This document shows positions 1 through 6,474 of a stretch of DNA of 12,437 nucleotides, one piece after another. Each line of letters begins with the position of its first letter. Position 1 is the stretch's first letter. The position numbers were made by a program, and so were the translations under genes. Source of the DNA: JALZAA01 sp046724435 (GTDB lineage Bacteria; Actinomycetota; Acidimicrobiia; IMCC26256; JACDBD01); NCBI GenBank assembly GCA_046724435.1, contig JBKOWN010000143.1:1-12437 (forward strand), written 5' to 3'. The notes beneath the pieces are model-generated. The model was not told the origin of the DNA. It made no database searches and was given only the letters and a program-made list of their open reading frames with translations.

Positions 1-430
1 TGGCGAGGTCGTGGCGGACCTGGCCGTTCGCGAACAGGCCGGGCACGACCGAGCTGGTCGTGGTGTTGAGCGAGAAAAGATCGAACGCCGGATCGGCGCA
101 CGCCTCGACGGCCGCGCACAACAGCGGCATCGCGGCCGCTGGTGCACCCGCCATCACCGCGTTGATCGCCACCTTCTCGACCGTGCACCGGCCGTTGCGG
201 GGAGGGAGCTCGGCGAGGACGTCGTCCGGGAAGCGGTTCGACGCCGCGACGTACTCGCGCACGAACTCCTCGACCGGGGGCACGAGCGGAAGGCCGTCGC
301 CCCAGCCGGCGTCGGTGGCGAACTTCGTGAACGCGAGGACGTCGACGTCGGTGTCGACGCGAGGGCTCGTCAGCCAGTCAATCTGGCACCCCGAGGGCCC
401 GCAGGAGCGGTCGATAGTGCTGTCGGCCAA
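1..430 (-). CDS. UGSC-partner family protein 1 (N-terminal part; cut by window edge)
   Basis: This is a leftward gene cut by the left edge, leaving about 143 residues. I do not know a characterised function. It is a clear paralogue of the gene at complement(3376..4416). Both share GWGDGLP (here residues 42-48), an LPPRNG block and an NAV-(M/L)-AG block followed by a matching Met-Pro-Leu/Val segment, in the same order and spacing. No ATG or GTG lies in frame near the 5' end. The best start is TTG at 430, preceded by a GGAGG about 10 bases upstream, inside the end of the UGSC selenoprotein 1 gene, which it overlaps by 53 bases in another frame. Such overlap suggests translational coupling, so the two products probably act together. 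A start further in cannot be excluded. The gene's reality is well supported; its start is less certain. Confidence 0.8.
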   Translation of the reverse strand, partial: MADSTIDRSCGPSGCQIDWLTSPRVDTDVDVLAFTKFATDAGWGDGLPLVPPVEEFVREYVAASNRFPDDVLAELPPRNGRCTVEKVAINAVMAGAPAAAMPLLCAAVEACADPAFDLFSLNTTTSSVVPGLFANGQVRHDLA

Positions 431-917
431 TCTCACGCACCTCCGGCTCGGGCCGGGTGTCGAGCGGGTAGGGGAGCACGAGCACGCGCAGCGCCGCCTG
501 CCCTGCGTTCGCTGCCATCGTGTGTGCCAGCGCTTCGAACTCCTGCGTTACGACGGCGACCGCCGTCTTTCCTCGGGAGGCCACGGCCAAGGTGTCCTGG
601 ACCGTCCACGAGGTACACGAGCCTCAGTTGCCGAGCCCGACGAGGGCGAAATCGACGTCGTCGACGAAGCGGTCGAGCTCGACGCGAGTGCGCTCACCTT
701 CTTCGCCGATACGGCTCCCCGCGCACCACGGCCGCACATCCGCGCCTGCCCCGCCGAGCATCGTGGTCCACTCGTCGATCACCCACTCGAACGAGCGCCA
801 CGTGCGGTCGTAGCGGACGCCGACGAGCCTGCCCGCCAGCGCCCCAGCGTCCGGTCCGGGATCGGCGCCGATCTCAGGGGGTGGCGCGGTCGGGTCGAGG
901 ACCTTCATGCGGACCAT
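378..917 (-). CDS. UGSC-family selenoprotein 1 (in-frame TGA read as selenocysteine)
   Basis: Read through an in-frame TGA at 626-624, this gives a 179-residue protein with selenocysteine at residue 98 in N-U-G-S-C-T-S-W. Read as a stop, the TGA would leave a 97-residue fragment and an orphan C-terminal ORF. Both halves look genuinely coding: the N-terminal half ends in a hydrophobic strand (FALVGLGN) that leads into the Sec motif, and the C-terminal half resembles the same part of the second UGSC protein. UGSC/CGSC proteins are a known (seleno)protein family with a redox-type motif; the reaction is not established to my knowledge. The ATG at 917 has an excellent GGAGGAGG six bases upstream. 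A TATGCT hexamer at 949-944 could be a -10 box. The gene is divergent from the TIM-barrel gene, 45 bases away, and overlaps partner gene 1 downstream. An extra Cys at residue 65 (R-P-W-C) may also be redox-relevant. Confidence 0.92.
592..618 (-). promoter_or_regulatory. Candidate bacterial SECIS hairpin of UGSC selenoprotein 1
   Basis: In the mRNA, immediately 3' of the UGA, GUGU (618-615) pairs with ACAC (595-592), CCU (613-611) with AGG (598-596), and GGA (607-605) with UCC (601-599). The apical loop is CGG. A is bulged at 614 and CGU at 610-608. The loop lies 20-22 bases after the UGA and the local sequence GGU spans its 3' side. This resembles the placement and bulged-U layout of the E. 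coli fdhF SECIS bound by SelB. Pairing was done by eye, and an alternative UGGA/UCCA inner stem is possible. Confidence 0.6.
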
Positions 918-962
918 CACGAACCTCCTCCATCCATCGTCCGAGCATACGCTTGCTTGGTC

Positions 963-1763
963 ATGGCGGATCTGGCCTTCGCGACGCTCAATCACTCACC
1001 GCTCGTCGAACCGCACGCCGACATGCTCACGCAGATCGGGGCCGCCGCCGAAGCGGGATACCCGATGCTGAGCCCCGACGTCTTCTCGATCCGGGCGCAT
1101 CTCGGCGCGGGTGGATCGCTGGCGCAGATCGCCGACGCGTTGTCCGAGCGGCAGCTCGCGTGCCTCGATCTCGCCGGCCTGACAATCGGCGCCGACCAAG
1201 CCCGGACCAAACACGAGGCCGACGAGCTGCTCGAGATCGCGCGGGTCCTGGGCGCGAGATGGGTGCAGGTGCGGGTCGTCGACGAGGTCGACGACCGGAT
1301 CAGGAGTCTCTTCGGCTGGAGCGCCGACGCGTTCGGCGCATCGGACGTCGGACTGGCGGTCGAGTTCTCACCGCTGACGAAGGTGAAGAGCAGCGCCGAC
1401 GCGCGCAAGCTGCTCGCCAGTGCCGGGGGCGGTGCCCGCACGGGCGTGATCATCGACACATGGCACTTCTTCCGCGGACACGACGGCTGGCCCGATCTCG
1501 AGACGTTCCCGGTCGACGAGCTGGCCTTCGTCCAGTTCAGCGACGGGCTGCCGGCCGGCTCCGATCCCGGATACGACACGCTGCACCGTCGCGCGCTTCC
1601 GGGTCACGGCGAGTTCGACCTTGCTGGGTTCTCGGCCCGCCTTCGTGCCAACGGCTTTCGGGGCCCGGTCAGCGTCGAGGTGCTCTCGGAGGACTTGCGC
1701 GCGGTGCCGGTCGAACAATTCGCGCGTCGGACCATGGGGACGTCGCTCCCATACTGGCAGTGA
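963..1763 (+). CDS. Sugar phosphate isomerase/epimerase-like TIM-barrel protein
   Basis: The product is a 266-residue protein of the xylose isomerase-like (AP endonuclease 2) TIM-barrel superfamily, whose members isomerise or epimerise sugars and sugar acids or cleave related substrates with a divalent metal. Expected metal and substrate residues are visible: Glu134 in VEFSP, Asp165 and His168 in IIDTWHF, Ser193-Asp194 in FSDG, Arg210 with Gly214-x-Gly216 in RRALPGHG, and Glu239 in VSVEV near the C terminus. The ATG at 963 places the protein at normal family length; no strong ribosome site precedes it, so the start is moderately sure. The open frame extends far upstream but only through antisense of UGSC 1. 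It is divergent from UGSC 1 and ends three bases from the end of the convergent dehydrogenase gene. The substrate is unknown. Confidence 0.88.
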   Translation: MADLAFATLNHSPLVEPHADMLTQIGAAAEAGYPMLSPDVFSIRAHLGAGGSLAQIADALSERQLACLDLAGLTIGADQARTKHEADELLEIARVLGARWVQVRVVDEVDDRIRSLFGWSADAFGASDVGLAVEFSPLTKVKSSADARKLLASAGGGARTGVIIDTWHFFRGHDGWPDLETFPVDELAFVQFSDGLPAGSDPGYDTLHRRALPGHGEFDLAGFSARLRANGFRGPVSVEVLSEDLRAVPVEQFARRTMGTSLPYWQ

Positions 1764-1766
1764 CCA

Positions 1767-2846
1767 TCAGGAGACGACGTTGCGGAGCGGTTCACCACGC
1801 AGGTAGCGGCGGACGTTGTCGGCGAACAGCTCGAACACCGACTCCACGTAGTGGTCGAGCGACGCCGACGAGTGCGGTGACAGCCGAAGGTTCAGTGCGT
1901 CCCACAGCGGGCTGTCCGCTGGCAGCGGCTCCTCACGGGTGACGTCGAGCACCGCTGCCCCCAGGTGGCCGGACCGGAGCGCGTCGAGCAGCGCCGCCTC
2001 GTCGACGAGCGAGCCGCGGGCGACGTTGCAGAAGACCGCGCCCGGTCGCATGGCCGCGAAGGCGGCCTCGTCGAACAGGTCGTGGGTATCCGGAGTGGCC
2101 GGAGCGCACACGACGACGGCATCGACGCGCGACAGCACACCGTGGAGTCCGTCGGGTCCGACCACTTCGTCGACGCCCGGCGGTCCGTCGTCGGCGCCGG
2201 GCCGCCGCCGCACGGCGAGCACGCGCATTCCCAGCGCTCCGGCACGCTCGGCCACCGCGGTACCGATCGCGCCCAGCCCCACGAGCCCCAGCGCGAGCCC
2301 CGACACCTGGCGGCCGTACGCGGGCTGCCACACATGGCGGCGCTGCTGGTCGGTGAGCTCGTCGAAGCGCTTCCAGATCGCGAGGAGCTGTCCGATGACG
2401 AACTCGGCGATCGGTACCGCGGCCACGCCCGCCGCATTGGTGACCACGACGTCCGGCCCGAGCTCCGCGCCTCGGAAGTGGTCGGTCCCGGCGCCGATGG
2501 CCTGCACCCAGCGCAGCGCGGGCGCGAACGCGCCGAGGCCGACCGGCAGGTCGAGGGCGAGCAGCACCTCGGCCCGGCCGAAGGCGTCACGTTGTGCGTC
2601 GGTGGGCACGGCGGCGCGAGCCCGCAGCTCCTCGAGCGAGCCTTGGCTGCGCGCGGCCCGCACGCCGTGCTCTTCGACGTAGGGAGCCACGACCACGTCG
2701 AGCTCCGGCGACACGGCGCGCAGCCCGTCGACCAAGTGGCGCGGCGGATCGGGCGGGTAGGCGACCTGGACGATCACGCGGCGCTGCTCGTCATCCCTGC
2801 GAACGTTGTCCACCACCGTTTTGAATCGTAAGGTCGGTCGCGCCAT
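1767..2846 (-). CDS. D-isomer-specific 2-hydroxyacid dehydrogenase
   Basis: This NAD(P)-dependent oxidoreductase of up to 359 residues would interconvert a 2-hydroxyacid and a 2-oxoacid in the cytoplasm. The nucleotide-binding fold has the Rossmann motif G190-L-G192-A-I-G195. The catalytic set of the family is complete: Arg277 in NVARGS, Glu306 in REEPLP, and His325 in SPHSS. The substrate-binding N-terminal domain is present but divergent. The ATG at 2846 gives the longest form, but its first 23 residues look atypical. A GTG at 2777, leading into VIVQVAYPP, fits the usual family N terminus and would leave an 81-base divergent promoter region toward UGSC selenoprotein 2. With the ATG the gap is only 12 bases. 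The gene converges on the TIM-barrel gene. The physiological substrate is unknown, but an oxidation or reduction step in the same pathway is plausible. Confidence 0.9.
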   Translation of the reverse strand: MARPTLRFKTVVDNVRRDDEQRRVIVQVAYPPDPPRHLVDGLRAVSPELDVVVAPYVEEHGVRAARSQGSLEELRARAAVPTDAQRDAFGRAEVLLALDLPVGLGAFAPALRWVQAIGAGTDHFRGAELGPDVVVTNAAGVAAVPIAEFVIGQLLAIWKRFDELTDQQRRHVWQPAYGRQVSGLALGLVGLGAIGTAVAERAGALGMRVLAVRRRPGADDGPPGVDEVVGPDGLHGVLSRVDAVVVCAPATPDTHDLFDEAAFAAMRPGAVFCNVARGSLVDEAALLDALRSGHLGAAVLDVTREEPLPADSPLWDALNLRLSPHSSASLDHYVESVFELFADNVRRYLRGEPLRNVVS

Positions 2847-2858
2847 GGAAGCCCGCGC

Positions 2859-3410
2859 ATGAGCCGGATCCTTGTCGCCTCGCCCGAGGGCGCGGTCGTC
2901 CGCCGCCGCGGTCGGCTTGCCGCCCCGCTAGTGGCGTTGGCGGGAAAGCGGGTCGCGGTGCTCGTGAACGGCAAACCGAATGCAGGTCTTCTCCTCTCCA
3001 CGGTCGCCGAGGAGCTGGCGAACACGACGGGCATGCGTCTCGGGCCCGTGGTGGGCAAGCGGAGCGCGGCCGAGCCCGCCGACGCCGAGGTGCTCGACAA
3101 CCTGCGACGCAGCGCCGAGGTCGTGCTGACGGGGAGCGGCGACTGAGGATCGTGCACGTCGTGGAGTGTCCACGACCTCGTCCAACTCGAAGAGGCGGGC
3201 ATCCCCACCGTCCTGCTCGCAACGAAGCCGTTCGAGCCCATGGCCCGCGGAGCGGCCGGGGCCCGCGACCTTCCCGATGCCAGGATCGTCGTGATCCAGC
3301 ATCCACTGGGCGGGATCGACGAGGACGCCGTGCGTGCCCGCGCTGCGAGCGCGATCGGCGCCGTGCGTGCCCTCGTCACGCCTCCAGAGGGAGCGTCACG
3401 CTCTTCGTGA
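2859..3410 (+). CDS. UGSC-family selenoprotein 2 (in-frame TGA read as selenocysteine)
   Basis: Reading the TGA at 3144-3146 as selenocysteine gives 183 residues with Sec96 in D-U-G-S-C-T-S-W. As a stop it would leave a 95-residue fragment, and the remaining 87 residues would have no proper start. The N-terminal half carries LAGKRVAVLVNGKPNAG, followed by a helix and a strand (AEVVLTGSGD). The C-terminal half runs SVHDLVQLEEAGIPTVLL, then a conserved-looking QHPLGG block. It is paralogous to UGSC 1 but clearly diverged outside the motif, so this is not a recent duplication. The family is probably redox-active through the Sec and the nearby Cys99, which is inference from the U-x-x-C arrangement. 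The ATG at 2859 has GGAAG seven bases upstream. The gene is divergent from the dehydrogenase and overlaps the end of partner gene 2 by 35 bases on the opposite strand. Confidence 0.94.
3158..3176 (+). promoter_or_regulatory. Candidate bacterial SECIS hairpin of UGSC selenoprotein 2
   Basis: GUCGUGGA (3158-3165) pairs perfectly with UCCACGAC (3169-3176) around the three-base loop GUG (3166-3168). The loop is 20 to 22 bases after the UGA, the same offset as in the other UGSC gene, and both hairpins end in GGA-NNN-UCC. An eight-pair stem with a G-containing loop at this distance is what SelB-type recoding needs. Part of the similarity is imposed by the shared encoded residues. Confidence 0.7.
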
Positions 3411-4416
3411 CGCCCCAGCTGAACAGCACCGACGAGTGCTTGCCCGGCCCGCCGGCAACGAGGATGCGGTAGTTGTCGGGGTGCCCGGTGAGTGGAAGGA
3501 ACCCGTCGTCGGCGACTGCGTGCATCCATGGTTCCCACAGCGGGGGATCGAACGCGGCGCGCATCTGCCGGGCCGGGAGCCGAGCCCGTTCGAACAGATA
3601 GCGCTGCACGTCGTCACGCGACCAGCCCGCTTCGGCCATCGTCACCGCGTGCTCGGGACAGAGCACGACGAAGATCTCGGCGCTGCTCACGGGGGCGTTG
3701 TTCGACCCGAGCTGGGCGACGACGGTGGTCATCTTCTCAAGGATCCCCTGCGGTTCGCTGCTCCACATGTCGTGAACGTTGTGCGGGTTCTCCACACAGG
3801 CGACTGTGACCGCGCTGTCCGTCGTCACGCCCTTCGTCCAGGGATACGGCGGCCATGGCGAACCCGTCGCGTTCTCGGCGACGCAGAAGGTGTACTTGCT
3901 CGGCTGCCCCTGCGTACTCGCGTCGCCGGCACCGGGGCGCGCGCCACCGACGTGCATGAGCAGGAAGCGGACAGCCCGACCAACCGTCGCGTTGGCGCGC
4001 CAGCCCGGGCCGAACGCACCGAGCCTGGCGTTGAACCCCAGATCGTCAGCGGCGCGACCATGCACGATCACGAGCGGAGCAACTGGGTGGGTCGTCGCCT
4101 GCACACCTTCGAGGTTCAGCTCCGGGCGGGCGAGCGCTCGTACCGCCGCCACGAGCACGGGCATGACCTCCGGCGGACAGCCGGCGAGCACCGCGTTGAC
4201 GGCGATAGCGCGACCGGTGGCGGCGCCGTTGCGGGGTGGGAGCACCGCGACGACCTCGTCGGGGTCGGTCCCGAGCATCTTCAGCATCCGGTCCACGCGC
4301 TCGGCGGTGGGCGCGACCGCCGGGAGCCCGTCGCCCCAGCCGCGCTCCGCGAGCAGGTCGAGGAGCCCTTCGGGCGAGTCGTCGACCTCGATCCACTCCT
4401 CGCCTGCGTCGCTCAC
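3376..4416 (-). CDS. UGSC-partner family protein 2 (complete)
   Basis: This is a complete 346-residue protein whose family I do not recognise by function. No signal peptide or membrane segment is visible, so it is probably cytoplasmic. Distinctive blocks are GWGDGLP (26-32), LPPRNG (59-64), NAVLAG (74-79), GFNARLGAFGPG (127-138) followed by an Arg-Ala-Asn-Ala-Thr segment, VGGARPG (156-162), KYTFCVAEN (174-182), PEHA...AGWSRDDVQ (254-271) and a C-terminal LVAGGPGKHSS...SWG. Gly-Pro-rich loops and invariant-looking Cys178, Cys207 and Cys253 suggest an enzyme, possibly with a redox or metal site; that is inference. The GTG at 4416 has GGAGG four bases upstream. It is a paralogue of the gene at the left edge. 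Both copies sit next to a UGSC selenoprotein, which suggests a two-protein enzyme or an enzyme with its reductant. It is divergent from the amidohydrolase operon. Confidence 0.9.
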   Translation of the reverse strand: MSDAGEEWIEVDDSPEGLLDLLAERGWGDGLPAVAPTAERVDRMLKMLGTDPDEVVAVLPPRNGAATGRAIAVNAVLAGCPPEVMPVLVAAVRALARPELNLEGVQATTHPVAPLVIVHGRAADDLGFNARLGAFGPGWRANATVGRAVRFLLMHVGGARPGAGDASTQGQPSKYTFCVAENATGSPWPPYPWTKGVTTDSAVTVACVENPHNVHDMWSSEPQGILEKMTTVVAQLGSNNAPVSSAEIFVVLCPEHAVTMAEAGWSRDDVQRYLFERARLPARQMRAAFDPPLWEPWMHAVADDGFLPLTGHPDNYRILVAGGPGKHSSVLFSWGVTKSVTLPLEA

Positions 4417-4513
4417 GAGGCCTCCGGGATTTGTCGTGCTCGTGGAATGAACATAGAGGAGATAGAACTGAGCCCGTCAGGCGCCGCCGGTGAAGGCCCT
4501 GGGGGGAGTGCCG

Positions 4514-5641
4514 ATGGGACGATACGACTACTACGTCGTCGACGCGGACGGGCACGGTGGAGAACCCGTGGGCTGGCGCAAGCGGGTGCCGGACCGATTC
4601 CGGGCCCGGATGGTGGAGTACGTGCGCGCGACCAAGGAGCACTACGGGCGGGCAACGGCGGCGGTGCCCGGCGGTGGCATGCAGATCAGCGGCCGCAATC
4701 CACGCACACCCGTGTGGGCCGAGGACGAGTTCGAGCTCACGCCGCCCGCCGGCATGCGGCCCGGGATGTACGACGCCGCGGCGCGATTGGACGACATGGA
4801 CCTCGAAGGCATCGATGTCGCGGTGCTGTTTCCGCCGGGTTCGGGGGAGGAATTCGCGCTCCACGACCGGGAGTTCTCGATCGCCCTGTGCCGCGCGCTG
4901 AACGACGCCCGGGCGGAGTTTGCCGCCCACGCGCCCGACCGGCTGAAGCTCGTGGCGAAGCTGCCCATGATCGACCCCGAGGCCGCGGCCGAGGAGCTCG
5001 AGCGTTGCGTTCGGATGAACGGGTTCGTCGGGCTCGTGTGTGCCCAGCACATCCTCGACAAGAACCTCGACCACCCGTCCTTCGACGTCGTGTGGCAGAC
5101 CGCCGAGCGGCTCGGCGTCGCGGTGTGCGTGCACGGTGGTGGCCAAGCGCCGGGTCAGGTGCCGTTCGTGATCGAGCGTCTCGACTCGATCCTCACCGTG
5201 CATGCGTTCACGCACCCGGTGGGCGCCATGCTCGCGCTCACGTGCTTCACGGTCGGCGGCGTGCTCCATCGCTTCCCCGAGCTCCGAGTCGGGTTTCTGG
5301 AGGCGGGCGCGGGGTGGCTCCCGTTCTGGCTCGAGCGGCTCGACGAGCACTGGGAGCACGTACCGGATCAGGCGCCGCTCATCGACCGGCCGCCGTCCCA
5401 ATACTTCGACGGGAGATGCTTCCTCAGCTGCGAGCCCGACGAGCGCACCGTGCCGTATGTGCTCGCGGCGACGGGGGACGTCGTCTGCTACGCCTCGGAC
5501 TACTGCCACTGGGACTGTGCCTTCCCTGACACAGTCCGGATCGTCCACGACCGCGACGACCTCGACGACGCGCAGAAGGTCGGCGTGCTCGGACGGAGTG
5601 CGGCGCGGCTCTACGGCATGCCGATGCCCGCTGCCGTGTGA
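4514..5641 (+). CDS. Amidohydrolase-2 family metal-dependent hydrolase/decarboxylase A
   Basis: The product is a 375-residue TIM-barrel enzyme of the amidohydrolase-2 group, which includes ACMSD and gamma-resorcylate decarboxylase, metal-dependent hydrolases and non-oxidative decarboxylases. The first metal motif is D12-G-H14 (VDADGHGGEP) in place of H-x-H, an acidic variant known in the decarboxylase-like branch. Later ligands fit: His207 in VCVHGGG, the HAFTHPVGAM segment near His234, Glu263 in FLEAGAGW, and Asp329 in ASDYCHWD. FLEAGAGWLPFWLERLDEHW is a hallmark stretch of this subfamily. The ATG at 4514 is preceded by a GGGGGAG ribosome site; an in-frame GTG at 4490 is an alternative. It is the first gene of a three-gene operon, overlaps the next by four bases (GTGA), and is divergent from partner gene 2. 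The substrate is not known. Confidence 0.92.
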   Translation: MGRYDYYVVDADGHGGEPVGWRKRVPDRFRARMVEYVRATKEHYGRATAAVPGGGMQISGRNPRTPVWAEDEFELTPPAGMRPGMYDAAARLDDMDLEGIDVAVLFPPGSGEEFALHDREFSIALCRALNDARAEFAAHAPDRLKLVAKLPMIDPEAAAEELERCVRMNGFVGLVCAQHILDKNLDHPSFDVVWQTAERLGVAVCVHGGGQAPGQVPFVIERLDSILTVHAFTHPVGAMLALTCFTVGGVLHRFPELRVGFLEAGAGWLPFWLERLDEHWEHVPDQAPLIDRPPSQYFDGRCFLSCEPDERTVPYVLAATGDVVCYASDYCHWDCAFPDTVRIVHDRDDLDDAQKVGVLGRSAARLYGMPMPAAV

Positions 5642-6474
5642 TCGTCGACACGCACGTCCACGTCGTCGCCGCCGACAGAGACCGTTACCCGCTTCGTCCC
5701 GCCGGCGTCAGCCTCGACTGGTTCCGTGACGCACCGGTCACGGTGGAGGACTTCCTCGAGCTCATGACGGGCGCGGGCGTCGACCGAGCCGTGCTCGTCC
5801 AGCCCATGAGCGCGTACGGCTTCGACAACCGCTACGCGATCGACTCGGCCCGGGCGCATTCCGACCGGCTGGCCAGCGTGGTGATCGTCGACACTGTCGA
5901 CGACCCGGCTCGTCGACTCCGCGCCATGACCGACGACGGCGTCAGCGGAGTGCGGTTGTTCGCGATCGGGAACCCGACGCTCGCTCGACTCGACGACCAC
6001 AAGGCCTTCGGGCTGTGTGCGGTGGCAGCTGAGCTCGGTCTCCGTGTGATAGTCACCATCCTCTCGAAGCAGCTCTCCGAGCTGCGCGCCATGCTCGAGC
6101 GGTTCCCCGAGGTGACGATCGTGCTCGATCACTGCGGGTTTCCCGACGTGAGCGGCGGCCGGCCGTACGCGAAGGCGGGCGAATTGTTCGAGCTGGCGAC
6201 GCTGCCGAATATCTCCGTCAAGGTGTCGGGTCACCTGCTGGAACAGGCCGAGGCGACGGGCGATCCACGCGACCTCGTCGACCAGCTCGCGGCAACATTC
6301 GGCGCCGATCGTCTGCTTTGGGGGTCCGACTACCCGCAGACGCACGACCGGTCGTACGCAGCGCTCTTGGAGTTGGGGCGTGCCGCTTGCTCGCGGCTCT
6401 CGCCCGCCGACCAGCGCGCCTTCCTCGGCGAGAACGCCCTGCGGCTGTGGCCGCGGCTCGGCGGCGGCGCGTGA
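5638..6474 (+). CDS. Amidohydrolase-2 family metal-dependent hydrolase B (lactonase-like)
   Basis: The product has 278 residues and opens with the metal motif VDTHVHV (His6-x-His8). Further signature elements are DHCG with Asp164-His165, ISVKVSG with Lys195, and WGSDYPQTH with Asp231 and His236, followed by NALRLW near the end. This pattern and size match the small amidohydrolase-2 branch that contains sugar-lactone and 2-pyrone-4,6-dicarboxylate-type lactonases. A ring-opening or ester or lactone hydrolysis is therefore the best guess, without a specific substrate. The GTG start at 5638 overlaps the stop of gene A (GTGA), and the stop overlaps the start of gene C in the same way. All three are probably translated from one message and act in one pathway. 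Confidence 0.92.
   Translation: MIVDTHVHVVAADRDRYPLRPAGVSLDWFRDAPVTVEDFLELMTGAGVDRAVLVQPMSAYGFDNRYAIDSARAHSDRLASVVIVDTVDDPARRLRAMTDDGVSGVRLFAIGNPTLARLDDHKAFGLCAVAAELGLRVIVTILSKQLSELRAMLERFPEVTIVLDHCGFPDVSGGRPYAKAGELFELATLPNISVKVSGHLLEQAEATGDPRDLVDQLAATFGADRLLWGSDYPQTHDRSYAALLELGRAACSRLSPADQRAFLGENALRLWPRLGGGA

Noticed and set aside
378..590. A separate 70-residue leftward protein
   Set aside because: It is the C-terminal part of UGSC 1 after the recoded TGA; its apparent start has no ribosome site.
60..962. A 300-codon upstream extension of the TIM-barrel protein
   Set aside because: The added part is antisense of UGSC 1 and partner 1 and has no similarity to TIM-barrel proteins; family length fits the ATG at 963.
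11..1942. A 643-codon open frame on the + strand
   Set aside because: It is Arg-rich throughout, lacks motifs, and lies over two genes on the opposite strand and one in another frame; long shadow frames are expected at this GC content.
4046..5548. A 500-codon leftward open frame opposite amidohydrolase A
   Set aside because: His/Arg/Glu-rich shadow of the real gene, with no ribosome site or domain pattern.
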